A DNA stretch of 64,000 bases from Pseudoduganella danionis. Lineage in GTDB: Bacteria > Pseudomonadota > Gammaproteobacteria > Burkholderiales > Burkholderiaceae_D. How positions within the stretch are numbered: the first letter of the stretch is position 1; the number at the start of each line of letters is the position of its first letter. This document shows, piece after piece, positions 25,105 to 33,560 of the stretch. The DNA is taken from positions 62,001 through 126,000 of the forward strand of contig NZ_WNKW01000001.1 in assembly GCF_009720775.1 (NCBI RefSeq), given 5' to 3'. A model generated the notes under the pieces. It was not told the DNA's origin. It did not search any database and was given only the letters and a program-made list of their open reading frames with translations. A program made the position numbers and the translations under genes.

Positions 25105-25281
25105 TTACCGCGTGTGCATGCGCCGGATGGCCTCCTGACGTGCGCGGTCGCGTGCGGCCAGTACCGTGGCGGCATAGGACGCTTTGCGGGCGCGCTCCAG
25201 CGCATCGTGCAGGGTTTCCTTGCTGCGCAGGGCGCGCAGTTGGGCTAACTGTTCGCGCGACATCTCGGGCTGTATGGACAT
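25105..25281 (-). CDS. Small conserved-looking protein, 58 aa
   Basis: A short frame that starts MSIQPEMSREQLAQLRALRS and ends EAIRRMHTR. It is highly charged and predicted to be one long helix. A Shine-Dalgarno sequence (GAGGT) sits four bases before the ATG, and a good sigma70 promoter with palindromes lies upstream, so I regard it as a real gene. I recognise no family. The 345 bp upstream up to the tetR gene are AT-rich and hold only promoters. Confidence 0.6.
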   Translation of the reverse strand: MSIQPEMSREQLAQLRALRSKETLHDALERARKASYAATVLAARDRARQEAIRRMHTR

Positions 25282-25334
25282 GTTGACCTCGCTAGACGGG
25301 GTGAGGCGGCCAGAAATGGCTGCCGATGCTTCGC

Positions 25335-25362
25335 ATTATACAGATTTGATCAAATATCGCAA
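25335..25362 (-). promoter_or_regulatory. Sigma70 promoter of the 58-aa gene
   Basis: On the minus strand TTGCGA (25357-25362), a 16-base spacer and TATAAT (25335-25340). The spacer contains the 12-bp palindrome ATTTGATCAAAT (25344-25355), and AAATAAA-N5-TTTATTT (25361-25379) overlaps the -35 side. Both look like repressor sites. Confidence 0.6.
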
Positions 25363-25539
25363 ATAAATCGAATTTATTTCAAATATATTCAATTTGCCTT
25401 ATTTACACGCCCGTTTGTTCAATGCGTGCTGGTAGAGGGGCCGCCAGCACGCATGCCGTGGTAGCCCAGTACCGGCACACACAGCATTGTCGCCAGACTG
25501 GACGGGGGGGGCGGGAGCCGATTCCGGCCACGCTGCAAC

Positions 25540-25568
25540 TTGACGCTGGCAAAGCTTGCGATTATATT
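25540..25568 (+). promoter_or_regulatory. Sigma70 promoter of the tetR gene
   Basis: TTGACG (25540-25545), a 17-base spacer and TATATT (25563-25568). TAAC-N6-GTTA (25575-25588), near the expected start site, and a GTTAGT at 25606 are candidate TetR operator elements. Confidence 0.65.
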
Positions 25569-25627
25569 AATGACTAACAAGTAAGTTAATCGGCAGCCTA
25601 AAAAAGTTAGTTAAATCAAGAGCCTCC

Positions 25628-26272
25628 ATGCTAGCGTCTCAAGAAACCAAGCCTCGCTGGGAGCGGCGCAAAGATGCGCGGCCGCAGGAATTGCTGGCCG
25701 CTGCGCTGAACCAGTTCGTCGAACGCGGCTATGCCGGCACGCGGCTGGAAGATGTGGCGAAAAGCGCCGGCGTGTCCAAGGGCACGCTGTACCTGTATTT
25801 CGCCAACAAGGAAGAACTGTTCAAAGCCGTGGTGCGGGAAAACATCGTCCACCCGATCGGTGAAGCCGAGCTCGAAGCGGCCCAGCACGACGGCCCCAGC
25901 GGCGCGCTGCTGCGCGCCATCCTGTTTAAATGGTGGCACCAGATCTGTGCGACGCCGCTGGCTGGCATTACCAAACTGATGCTGTCGGAGGGCAATCACT
26001 TCCCCGAACTGGCGCAGTTTTACAACGAAGAAGTGGTAGCACGCGGTAACCGGCTGATCGCCAGCGTGCTGGTGCGCGGCATCGAACGCGGCGAATTCCA
26101 TCCGGTCGACCCGCTGGTGATGACGCCTGTGCTGGTGGCGCCCGTGCTGATGCTGATGATGTGGACCCACGCCTACATGCCCGATTGCGGCATGCCGCCC
26201 ATCGATCCGGATGCCTTCATGGCGACCTTTACCGAGGTCAGCCTGCGTGGTCTGGAAGTGCGGCCGGCATGA
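25628..26272 (+). CDS. TetR/AcrR-family regulator
   Basis: A 214-residue repressor. The N-terminal helix-turn-helix is clear (ALNQFVERGYAGTRLEDVAK, then SAGVSKGTLYLYFANKEELF), and the C-terminal ligand domain resembles AcrR-type regulators near efflux or lipid genes. No efflux gene is adjacent in this window; the next gene belongs to the pcm-rhodanese-tolC block. Its own promoter carries TAAC/GTTA repeats, so autoregulation is likely. tolC, two genes downstream, is a plausible but unproven target. Confidence 0.88.
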   Translation: MLASQETKPRWERRKDARPQELLAAALNQFVERGYAGTRLEDVAKSAGVSKGTLYLYFANKEELFKAVVRENIVHPIGEAELEAAQHDGPSGALLRAILFKWWHQICATPLAGITKLMLSEGNHFPELAQFYNEEVVARGNRLIASVLVRGIERGEFHPVDPLVMTPVLVAPVLMLMMWTHAYMPDCGMPPIDPDAFMATFTEVSLRGLEVRPA

Positions 26273-26441
26273 GGCGGGGCGGCCCGGCGTGCATCAAACT
26301 TGCCATTTTGGTAGGTTCAACCCCCTTAAACTGCAGACTGTCGCAATTTCCCGCGTAAACCCCGTCATGTCGTTAATATGTGCCTCGATGCCAGTTCAAC
26401 GATAAAATGACGGTTTGTTTAATCCAGACCCGAGTCAAAAG

Positions 26442-27095
26442 ATGAATATCGAACAAGCCCGCTTCAATATGATCGAACAGCAAATCCGTCCATGGGACGT
26501 CCTCGCCGCGGACGTGCTGGACCTGCTGCAGGTGGTGAAACGTGAGAATTTCGTGCCGGAAGCCCATAAAGCGCTGGCTTTTGCTGATGTGGAATTGCCG
26601 CTGCCGGGTGGTGCTTACATGCTGGCGCCCAAGATCGAAGCGCGTCTGCTGCAGGATCTGAACCTGAAAAAGCATGAAAGCGTGCTGGAAATCGGCGCCG
26701 GTTCGGGCTATATGGCGGCGCTGCTGGCGCACAAAGCCCGCCATGTGACGTCGGTAGAAGTATCGCCAGAGCTGAAAGCGCTGGCAGAAAAGAATCTGGC
26801 CGACAACGGCGTGACCAATGTAACGGTAGAACTGGGCAATGCGGCCCAGGGCTGGAGCAGCGGCGCCCCGTTTGACGTGATCGTGGTGTCGGGCTCGCTG
26901 CCGGAACTGCCACCGGCCCTGTTGCAACAACTGAGTATTGGTGGCCGTCTGGTCGTCATCATCGGCGCATCGCCAGCGATGAAGGCACAGCTGATCACCC
27001 GCACCGGTGAAGCTGGTTACGACACCCGCACCCTGTTCGAAACCGACGTAAAACCACTGGCCTCGGCCGTGGTGCCGTCGAAGTTCACGTTCTGA
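26442..27095 (+). CDS. Protein-L-isoaspartate O-methyltransferase-like protein
   Basis: A 217-residue SAM-dependent methyltransferase of the PCMT family, which repairs isoaspartate in damaged proteins. Motif I is VLEIGAGSGYMAALLA, preceded by the family region LPLPGGAYMLAPKIEARLL. In betaproteobacteria a PCMT-like gene typically stands before rhodanese and tolC, as here. This branch is more divergent than true Pcm, so the repair role is inferred. The start at 26442 is chosen because MNIEQARFNMIEQQIRPW is the family start; an upstream codon at 26415 adds nine residues. Confidence 0.85.
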   Translation: MNIEQARFNMIEQQIRPWDVLAADVLDLLQVVKRENFVPEAHKALAFADVELPLPGGAYMLAPKIEARLLQDLNLKKHESVLEIGAGSGYMAALLAHKARHVTSVEVSPELKALAEKNLADNGVTNVTVELGNAAQGWSSGAPFDVIVVSGSLPELPPALLQQLSIGGRLVVIIGASPAMKAQLITRTGEAGYDTRTLFETDVKPLASAVVPSKFTF

Positions 27096-27112
27096 GCGGA
27101 GCGGAGTCGTCA

Positions 27113-27436
27113 ATGCAGCATCTGAGTGCTCTGGAACTGGCGGACTGGCTGGCTGATAGCGGCCGGCCCGACCCGGTCCTGCTGGACGTGCGTGAGCCGT
27201 GGGAATTCGAGACCTGTCATATTGCCGGGGCTCAGCTCATTCCCATGCACACCATCCCGGCCCGTATCGATGATCTCGATGAAGATGCAGCCATCGTCTG
27301 CATCTGCCATCACGGTGCGCGCAGCCTGCAGGTGGCCGCCTATCTCGAGCATCATGGATTTGGCAAGCTGTACAACCTGACTGGCGGTGTCCATGCGTGG
27401 GCACTGCAGGTCGATAGCACGATGGCTAAATACTGA
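27113..27436 (+). CDS. Rhodanese-like sulfurtransferase, single domain
   Basis: A 107-residue single rhodanese domain: LLDVREPWEFETCHIAGA, then the active loop CHHGARS with catalytic Cys65. It moves sulfane sulfur to acceptors such as thiols. It is 17 bp after the methyltransferase gene and just before tolC, so co-transcription is probable. The link between the three functions is a conserved neighbourhood rather than a known pathway. Confidence 0.9.
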   Translation: MQHLSALELADWLADSGRPDPVLLDVREPWEFETCHIAGAQLIPMHTIPARIDDLDEDAAIVCICHHGARSLQVAAYLEHHGFGKLYNLTGGVHAWALQVDSTMAKY

Positions 27437-27504
27437 GGTGCTGGCGCGGCGTCAGCCCTGGTGTGGAAGGCCGTCTTTTTTTGATGACTCCCGTGGAGAA
27501 AGCA

Positions 27505-28833
27505 ATGCAGAAACCCCTTATCGCCGTGCTGATCACCAGCGCCCTGTTGACGCTGAACATTACGACCGAGGCACAGGCGGCTGACCTGATCCAGATCTAC
27601 CAGCAGGCGCTGGCCAACGACGCCACTTATGCAGGCGCCCGTTCGTCGCTGAGCGCCGGTCAGGAACGCATCATTCAGGGGCGCGCCGGTCTGCTGCCCA
27701 GCATCTCGGCCAGCGGCAGCAATCTGCGCAATAGCGGCGATATCACCGCACCGAATATTCTGGGCATCCGCACCAAGAACGATACCGACTACCACAGCAA
27801 TGCCTATACGGTGTCGCTGACCCAGCCGCTGTTCAACTGGGCTAACTGGGAAAGTTACCAGCAGAGCAAGCTGGCCACGGCAACCGCCGAAGCGGCTTTC
27901 GCTCAGGCCCAGCAGGATCTGATTACCCGCGTGGCACAGGCCTATTTCGATGTGCTAACGGCGCAGGACAATCTGACTTCGACCCGCGCGCAGAAAGTGG
28001 CGACCACGGAGCAGCTGGCATCGGCCAAGCGCAACTTCGAAGTGGGTACCCAGACCATTACCGATACCCACGAAGCGCAGGCCGCCTACGATCTGGTGGT
28101 GGCAGCCGAATATGCGGCCATCAACGATCTCGATAACAAGCGTGCTGCGCTGCAGGTCATCATCGGCCAGATGCCGGGCGATCTGGCACCGCTGCGTACC
28201 GGCGTGACGATTACGCCGCCGTCGCCAGCGGCCATGGAGCCATGGGTCAGCTCGGCTGAAACCCAGAACTACGGCGTGGTCGCGGCCAATCTGAACGTGG
28301 AAATCGCCAAGCGCGAAATCTCGCGCAACCGCGCCAGCCATATGCCGACGCTGAATCTGGTGGCCAGCTCCTCGCACCAGAACCAGACGGCCGGCCAGAC
28401 CATCAACAACAACGCCATCGGCGTGAGCTGGAGCGTGCCTATCTTCAGCGGCTTTGCCGTCACCAGCAAAGTGCGTGAAACCATTGCACTGGAAGACAAG
28501 GCGCGCAACGATCTGGAAGCCACCAAGCGTGCTGCCGCACAGGGCGCCCGTGCTGCCTATCTGGGCATGAACAGCGGTCTGGCGCAGGTGAAAGCGTTGG
28601 AAGCGGCTGAAGTGTCGAGCAAGTCTTCGCTGGAATCGAACAAGCTCGGTTATCAGGTCGGCGTGCGTATCAATATCGACGTGCTGAATGCGCAGAAGCT
28701 GCTGTACTCGACCCAGAAAGATCTGTCCAAAGCCCGTTACGACACCATCGTCAACGGTCTGCGCCTGAAGTCGGCAGCGGGTTCGCTCAAGGAAGAGGAT
28801 CTGGCTGCGGTCAACGCCATGCTGGTGCACTGA
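27505..28833 (+). CDS. tolC: TolC-family outer-membrane efflux channel
   Basis: A trimeric channel through the outer membrane and periplasm, serving type I secretion and tripartite efflux. It has 442 residues, with the signal peptide ending EAQAADLIQIYQQAL. The two OEP repeats are visible (LLPSISASGSN with FNWANWESYQQ; HMPTLNLVASSS with VPIFSGF). The start at 27505 follows GGAGAAAGCA; the frame opens earlier at 27463 without a signal peptide. A strong terminator ends the unit. Confidence 0.93.
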   Translation: MQKPLIAVLITSALLTLNITTEAQAADLIQIYQQALANDATYAGARSSLSAGQERIIQGRAGLLPSISASGSNLRNSGDITAPNILGIRTKNDTDYHSNAYTVSLTQPLFNWANWESYQQSKLATATAEAAFAQAQQDLITRVAQAYFDVLTAQDNLTSTRAQKVATTEQLASAKRNFEVGTQTITDTHEAQAAYDLVVAAEYAAINDLDNKRAALQVIIGQMPGDLAPLRTGVTITPPSPAAMEPWVSSAETQNYGVVAANLNVEIAKREISRNRASHMPTLNLVASSSHQNQTAGQTINNNAIGVSWSVPIFSGFAVTSKVRETIALEDKARNDLEATKRAAAQGARAAYLGMNSGLAQVKALEAAEVSSKSSLESNKLGYQVGVRINIDVLNAQKLLYSTQKDLSKARYDTIVNGLRLKSAAGSLKEEDLAAVNAMLVH

Positions 28834-28854
28834 CAGGCCGCTTGGGCCATGCAC

Positions 28855-28879
28855 TGAGCTGAGCTGAGCTGGCCTGAGC
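28855..28879. repeat. Short tandem repeat after tolC
   Basis: Pentamer TGAGC in three perfect copies, one variant (TGGCC) and a fifth copy. Non-coding and probably of no consequence. Confidence 0.5.
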
Positions 28880-28891
28880 CGGCCAGCCATG

Positions 28892-28918
28892 AAAAGCCGC
28901 CCCGTGGGGCGGCTTTTT
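28892..28918. terminator. Bidirectional intrinsic terminator between tolC and gloA
   Basis: AAAAGCCGCCCC pairs with GGGGCGGCTTTT around a 2-base GT apex, with T and A runs on both sides, so it can end transcription from both directions. Confidence 0.9.
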
Positions 28919-28933
28919 GTTTGCTGCTAGCGC

Positions 28934-29341
28934 TTACAGGCCGGCGCCGGCGCCGTCGAAGCTGCGTTCGATCAGCTCGATCTTGTAGCCGTCCGGATCG
29001 GTCACGAAGGCGATCACGGTGCTGCCGCCTTTGACCGGGCCCGGTTCGCGCGTGACCGTGCCGCCATTGGCTTTGACAGCCTCGCAGGCGCGGTAGATGT
29101 CGTCGGCGGAAATGGCGATGTGGCCGTAGGCCGTGCCCAGCTCGTAGCTGCTGACGCCATAGTTATAGGTCAGTTCCAGTTCGGCGTGGTCGGGGTTCGA
29201 GCCGTAGCCGAGGAAGGCCAGCGTGTACTGGTATTCGGGATTGTCGCTGGTGCGCAGCAGTTTCATGCCGAGTACATTGGTATAGAAGGCGATCGAACGC
29301 TGCAGGTCGCCGACGCGCAGCATGGTGTGCAGAATACGCAT
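28934..29341 (-). CDS. gloA: Lactoylglutathione lyase (glyoxalase I)
   Basis: GloA isomerises the hemithioacetal of methylglyoxal and glutathione to S-lactoylglutathione. With 135 residues it has the length of the Escherichia coli enzyme and keeps all four metal ligands at the same positions: His5, Glu56, His74 and Glu122. [20 protein letters not shown] is the classical start. It is probably Ni/Co-dependent like other short bacterial forms. Confidence 0.96.
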   Translation of the reverse strand: MRILHTMLRVGDLQRSIAFYTNVLGMKLLRTSDNPEYQYTLAFLGYGSNPDHAELELTYNYGVSSYELGTAYGHIAISADDIYRACEAVKANGGTVTREPGPVKGGSTVIAFVTDPDGYKIELIERSFDGAGAGL

Positions 29342-29406
29342 AATGGTCTTTCGTGTAGGAGCGGGAAAGACAGAATTCTATGCGTTTTGGCGCCAGCCTG
29401 CCGAGC

Positions 29407-29664
29407 TTAGTCGCGTTTGGTGCCGGGCTGGGGCCGGGCCTGTCCCGAAGGGGGCTTGCCGCCCGTGGCGCGGGTGGTTTCTGCGCCGGGCTGGTTGTGC
29501 CGGTCGGTATCGACCAGTCCCTCTTCCACATCACTGGCAGCCTGCCGTATCACGCTGCGGTTCGGTGTGAGTTCGCTTTCGGGCGATTCGTCGCGTTCAT
29601 GCGGCAAGCGCTGCACCCCGTCGTTGCGCCGCTTGGCGCGGGTATTGATCTTGGTGTCGTGCAT
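29407..29664 (-). CDS. Small hydrophilic protein, 85 aa
   Basis: A short, very polar protein with RAKRRNDGVQRLPHERDESP near the start and a disordered Pro/Gly/Gln-rich tail. GGAGG lies five bases before the ATG, which supports translation. I recall similar LPHERDES proteins as conserved hypotheticals in Oxalobacteraceae; no function is known. It lies 65 bp downstream of the gloA start, on the same strand but before it, so gloA could be its downstream partner. Confidence 0.65.
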   Translation of the reverse strand: MHDTKINTRAKRRNDGVQRLPHERDESPESELTPNRSVIRQAASDVEEGLVDTDRHNQPGAETTRATGGKPPSGQARPQPGTKRD

Positions 29665-29794
29665 GATGGCCTCCGTACCGATAGGGAGGAATCATGGTAG
29701 GCGGCAAATCGCCACACTGTCGCTAGATTGAATCGTGACAAGCCGGAGCGAGTACGGTTATCATTTAGACCATCTTAAGATACGGACTGCCTGC

Positions 29795-30739
29795 ATGAAT
29801 ACTGCCGTTACGCCGGTTGCGGATGCCCACGCGGCGCCAGCCCATTGCCCCAATTGCGACACCGTGCTGACGGGGCAGTTCTGCTCCCATTGCGGACAGG
29901 AAGCCATACTCCACCATGCCAGTGTGGGCGAGTTCCTGCACGAGTTCGTGGGCCATTATGTGGCGCTCGAGGGCAAGCTGTGGGGCACCGTGATGCGGCT
30001 GCTGTTCCGCCCCGGCGTGCTCACGCTTGAATACATGCGTGGCCGCCGCGTGCGCTTTGTCCAGCCGCTGCGGCTGTACCTGACGCTGAGCCTGCTGTTC
30101 TTCGCACTGCTGAAATTCTCCGGTACGTTTTCGCCCGGCATGACGGAGGGGAACGACGCGCCGCAGGAGCATGCTGCCGCCGCGACCAAAACCGCGGAAA
30201 AGGCGCAGGATAAGATACCGCAGAAGGCTCAGGAGACGGCCGCCGACGAGACCCGTATCGACATCGACGGCAATGAAAAGCTGAAGAGCTATCTGGATGG
30301 CTGGCCTGCCGCCCGCCATCAGCTCGATGCTTTCGACAAGCTACCATCGGCCGAGAAAATCAAGGTGTTCCAGAACGGCTTCTACCACTATGCGCCGTAT
30401 GCCATCTTCGCTCTGATGCCGGTGTTCGCGCTGCTGCTGAAAGTGCTGTATCTGGGCTCGGGCCGGCGCTTTGGCGACCATCTGCTGTTCGCGCTGCACA
30501 CCAACGCCTTTGCCTACTTCATCTTTATCCTGATGCTGCTGGTGCCCTGGGGCTTTGTGCAATTTGTGCTATGGTGCTGGCTGCTCGGCTATCTGCCATG
30601 GGCCATGCGGCGCGTCTACAACAGCGGCCGTGGTACGACTTTCCTGCGCTGGCTGCTGCTGATGTCGTTCTACTCCATCCTGATCGGCCTAGCCGTGGCC
30701 GGCTCCATGCTGGCCGGGATCATGACCATCGGCCACTAA
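29795..30739 (+). CDS. DUF3667-like zinc-ribbon membrane protein
   Basis: About 314 residues. The N-terminus has a zinc ribbon (CPNCDTVLTGQFCSHCGQE), followed by an amphipathic region, a first membrane segment (LYLTLSLLFFALLKF), a charged Ala/Lys loop of about 80 residues and four or five further membrane segments. This is the layout of DUF3667-type proteins, whose role is unknown. The start at 29795 gives the ribbon near the N-terminus; the frame is open 20 codons more. A GC hairpin at 30748-30781 follows. Confidence 0.75.
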   Translation: MNTAVTPVADAHAAPAHCPNCDTVLTGQFCSHCGQEAILHHASVGEFLHEFVGHYVALEGKLWGTVMRLLFRPGVLTLEYMRGRRVRFVQPLRLYLTLSLLFFALLKFSGTFSPGMTEGNDAPQEHAAAATKTAEKAQDKIPQKAQETAADETRIDIDGNEKLKSYLDGWPAARHQLDAFDKLPSAEKIKVFQNGFYHYAPYAIFALMPVFALLLKVLYLGSGRRFGDHLLFALHTNAFAYFIFILMLLVPWGFVQFVLWCWLLGYLPWAMRRVYNSGRGTTFLRWLLLMSFYSILIGLAVAGSMLAGIMTIGH

Positions 30740-30747
30740 AACGCCAC

Positions 30748-30781
30748 GGCCGCCGCCACTCCTTGCAGTCTGGCGGCGGCC
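30748..30781. terminator. GC-rich hairpin after the DUF3667-like gene
   Basis: GGCCGCCGCCA pairs perfectly over 11 bp with TGGCGGCGGCC around a 12-base loop. No T run follows. The -35 element of the nadK-recN promoter sits in its loop. Confidence 0.45.
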
Positions 30782-30791
30782 ACACTATACT
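30763..30791 (+). promoter_or_regulatory. Sigma70 promoter of nadK-recN
   Basis: TTGCAG (30763-30768), a 17-base spacer and TATACT (30786-30791), giving a start near 30798, just before the LexA-type box. Confidence 0.6.
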
Positions 30792-30801
30792 GCGCGCAAT
30801 A

Positions 30802-30817
30802 CTGTTTAAACATACAG
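30802..30817. promoter_or_regulatory. LexA-type SOS box before nadK-recN
   Basis: CTGTTTAAACATACAG fits the CTGT-N8-ACAG consensus exactly and is AT-rich in the middle. It begins about four bases after the predicted start site, so LexA would block initiation. RecN is a classical SOS protein, which fits. Confidence 0.8.
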
Positions 30818-30899
30818 TCCAAGGGCGGATCATGGCACAAGCAGGCGATATGGGTTACTCTGCTGCGTGTCGCCGATCCACCCCTTAGCCGAGACTTCT

Positions 30900-31808
30900 A
30901 TGACTGCCACGCCAGCCGCTTTTCCTACCATCGCTCTGGTCGTGCGCCAGAATACGGACGGTATTGCCGCTCCCGTACGCAGCGTGGTGGAATTCCTGCA
31001 GAACGCTGGCCATGCGGTGGTGTTCGAAGCGCAGACGGCCGAGCATCTGGCATTGAGCCTGCCGCAGGTGCGGGTGATGACGGCAGCCGAAATCGGTGCC
31101 CACTGCGATGCCGCCATCGTTATGGGCGGCGACGGCACCATGCTGGGCATCGCACGCCAACTGGCGCCGTTCGATGTGCCGCTGATCGGTATCAATCAGG
31201 GCCGGCTCGGCTTCATGACCGATATTCCGCTCGATGGCATGCTCGATGTGCTGGCGCAGATACTGGGTGGCCGTTACAAGGCCGACCGCCGTACGCTGCT
31301 GGAAGGACGCGTCGTGCGCGAGGGTGCCACCATCCATCTGGGGCTGGCCGTGAACGACGTGGTGGTGGCACGCGGCGCCGGCGCCGGCATGGCCGAACTG
31401 CGCGTCGATGTGGACGGCCACTTCATGTACAACCAGCGCTCTGATGGGCTGATCATTTCTACTGCTACCGGTTCCACTGCTTACGCGCTGTCGGCTGGCG
31501 GCCCGTTGCTGCATCCTAGTCTGGGCGGCATCGTGATGGTGCCGATTGCGCCGCACGCGCTGTCCAACCGGCCTATCGTGCTGTCCGAAACCAGCGAGAT
31601 CGTGGTCGAAATCGTGCGTGGCCGCGACATCAGCGTGAACTTCGATATGCAGACCTTTGCCAGTCTGGCCTGGCAGGACCAGATCGTGATCCGGCGTTCG
31701 CCGCACACCATCACCTTCCTGCATCCGGAAGACTGGAGCTACTACAACACGCTGCGCGAGAAGCTGCACTGGAACGAGCATCCTTCGCACGACGGCAAAC
31801 TCAATTAA
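30900..31808 (+). CDS. nadK: NAD kinase
   Basis: NadK phosphorylates NAD to NADP. With 302 residues it has the usual length. The family motifs are present: [24 protein letters not shown], and the NAD-binding [20 protein letters not shown]. The ATG at 30900 is preferred; a GTG at 30867 adds 11 residues that are not typical. It lies 15 bp before recN, so both share the LexA-boxed promoter. An 18-codon frame at 30832-30888 ([15 protein letters not shown] and three more) could be a leader peptide, but I do not call it. Confidence 0.95.
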   Translation: MTATPAAFPTIALVVRQNTDGIAAPVRSVVEFLQNAGHAVVFEAQTAEHLALSLPQVRVMTAAEIGAHCDAAIVMGGDGTMLGIARQLAPFDVPLIGINQGRLGFMTDIPLDGMLDVLAQILGGRYKADRRTLLEGRVVREGATIHLGLAVNDVVVARGAGAGMAELRVDVDGHFMYNQRSDGLIISTATGSTAYALSAGGPLLHPSLGGIVMVPIAPHALSNRPIVLSETSEIVVEIVRGRDISVNFDMQTFASLAWQDQIVIRRSPHTITFLHPEDWSYYNTLREKLHWNEHPSHDGKLN

Positions 31809-31822
31809 TCTCACTCATCGCT

Positions 31823-33475
31823 ATGCTGCGTACCCTGTCCATCCGTGATTTCGTTATTGTCGACACCATCGAACTGGAGTTTTCTGCCGGTTTTACTGTA
31901 TTCACGGGTGAAACGGGCGCCGGCAAATCCATTCTGATCGATGCGCTGACGCTGGCGCTGGGCGGCCGTGGCGATGCTTCGGTGGTGCGCGAAGGCGCAG
32001 CCAAGGCCGATATCACGGCCGATTTCGCTGCCAACGCAGCGGCCGACGCATGGCTGGCCGCCAACGAGTTTGCGGTGGAAGAGGGCGGTGCGCTGCTGCG
32101 CCGCGTGATCGACAACGCCGGTCGCAGCAAAGCCTATATCAATGGCATTGCCGCTACCGCCACGCAGTTGCGCGACCTTGGCGATCTGCTGGTGGATATC
32201 CACGGCCAGCACGCCCACCAGTCGCTGCTGAAAACTGATGCCCAGCGCGGCCTGCTCGATGGTCAGGCCGGTGCCGATGCGCAGGTGCGCGCCGTCAGCG
32301 CAGCTTACAAGGCATGGCGTGCGCTGGCCAAGCAGGTGGAAGAATTCGAGACCAATGCGGCCAATGTGCTGTATGAGCGCGAGCGGCTGGAATGGCAGGT
32401 CAACGAACTGGAAAAGCTGGCCGTGAAAACGGGCGAGTGGAGCGAAGTCAGTAACGAGCATAGCCGGCTGTCGCATGCGGCCAGTCTGCTGGAAGGCGCG
32501 CAGGAAGCGCTGGCACTACTGTCGGAAGCGGACGAGCAGCCGATTATCTCCCAGCTCTCCAGCCTGAATCAGAAGCTGGGCAAGCTGGCCGGTGTGGATA
32601 GCGGCCTGCAGGCCATCGTCGATCTGATCGAACCGGCGCGCATCCAGTTGCAGGAAGCCGTGTATGCGCTCAACGATTATCTGGACCGGGTCGATCTCGA
32701 TCCGCAGCGTCTGCAGTCGGTGGAAGCGCGCATGGAAGCGATCCACTCGGCGGCGCGCAAATTCCGCGTCAGCGAAGACCAGCTGCCGCAAGAGTACGAG
32801 CAGCTATCGACACGACTCGCGCAGATGGCCGATGCCAGCGATATCGACGGCTTGCGCCAGCAGGAGCAGCAGCTCAAGGCGCAGTATATGACGCAGGCGC
32901 AGCAACTGTCGGCCACGCGCAGCACGGCCGCACGCCAGTTGTCCGACGCGGTGACGCAGGCCATGCAGGATCTGAGCATGACGGGCGGGCGCTTCGAGAT
33001 TGCCCTGCACAGTGGTGAACCGAGCGCGCACGGGCTGGAGCAGGTGGAGTTTCTGGTAGCGGGCCACGCTGGCGTGGCACCCCGTTCGCTGGCCAAAGTG
33101 GCATCGGGCGGCGAACTGGCGCGCATTGCGCTGGCGATTTCCGTCATCACTTCCAACGCGACTACCGTGCCTACGCTGATTTTCGACGAAGTCGATAGCG
33201 GCATCGGTGGCGGCGTGGCCGAAGTGGTGGGGCGCTTGCTGCGCCGTCTGGGCCAGCAGCGTCAGGTGCTGTGCGTGACCCACTTGCCGCAGGTGGCCAG
33301 TCAGGCGGGCCAGCACTTCCAGGTGGCCAAAGGCACGCTGGAAAACGGCAAGACGGCTTCGCGCATCGAAGTGCTCGATGCCAAAGCACGGGTGGAAGAA
33401 GTGGCCCGTATGCTGGGCGGGCTGGAAATTACCGCCACCACGCGCAAACATGCACGCGAACTGCTAGCATCCTGA
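31823..33475 (+). CDS. recN: DNA repair protein RecN
   Basis: RecN is an SMC-like ATPase that acts at double-strand breaks. It has 550 residues with Walker A GETGAGKS at 29-36, a long central coiled coil (about 165-370), the ABC signature KVASGGELARIALAI and Walker B LIFDEVDSGIGGGVAE. It is the second gene of the unit with nadK, under the SOS box at 30802-30817. Confidence 0.97.
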   Translation: MLRTLSIRDFVIVDTIELEFSAGFTVFTGETGAGKSILIDALTLALGGRGDASVVREGAAKADITADFAANAAADAWLAANEFAVEEGGALLRRVIDNAGRSKAYINGIAATATQLRDLGDLLVDIHGQHAHQSLLKTDAQRGLLDGQAGADAQVRAVSAAYKAWRALAKQVEEFETNAANVLYERERLEWQVNELEKLAVKTGEWSEVSNEHSRLSHAASLLEGAQEALALLSEADEQPIISQLSSLNQKLGKLAGVDSGLQAIVDLIEPARIQLQEAVYALNDYLDRVDLDPQRLQSVEARMEAIHSAARKFRVSEDQLPQEYEQLSTRLAQMADASDIDGLRQQEQQLKAQYMTQAQQLSATRSTAARQLSDAVTQAMQDLSMTGGRFEIALHSGEPSAHGLEQVEFLVAGHAGVAPRSLAKVASGGELARIALAISVITSNATTVPTLIFDEVDSGIGGGVAEVVGRLLRRLGQQRQVLCVTHLPQVASQAGQHFQVAKGTLENGKTASRIEVLDAKARVEEVARMLGGLEITATTRKHARELLAS

Positions 33476-33495
33476 AGCGATACGCGTGCCGCCCG

Positions 33496-33525
33496 CAGAC
33501 AGGCGCTGCGCTTCTTCACTATAAT
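33496..33525 (+). promoter_or_regulatory. Sigma70 promoter of hemH
   Basis: CAGACA (33496-33501), an 18-base spacer and a perfect TATAAT (33520-33525), 35 bp before the hemH start. Confidence 0.55.
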
Positions 33526-33560
33526 CCAATTTTGTCCTAGACATTTCGAGCACAAGGCCC

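Noticed and set aside
25344..25355. FNR or Crp site in ATTTGATCAAAT
   Set aside because: FNR needs TTGAT-N4-ATCAA; here the halves touch without a spacer, so it is only reported as a palindrome.
28855..28879. TGAGC tandem repeat as a CRISPR-like or phase-variable element
   Set aside because: Only five short units without spacers, outside any gene. No CRISPR array is present in the window.
30832..30888. 18-codon leader peptide before nadK
   Set aside because: It has a possible start, but there is no attenuator structure or codon run that would make a leader function testable from sequence.
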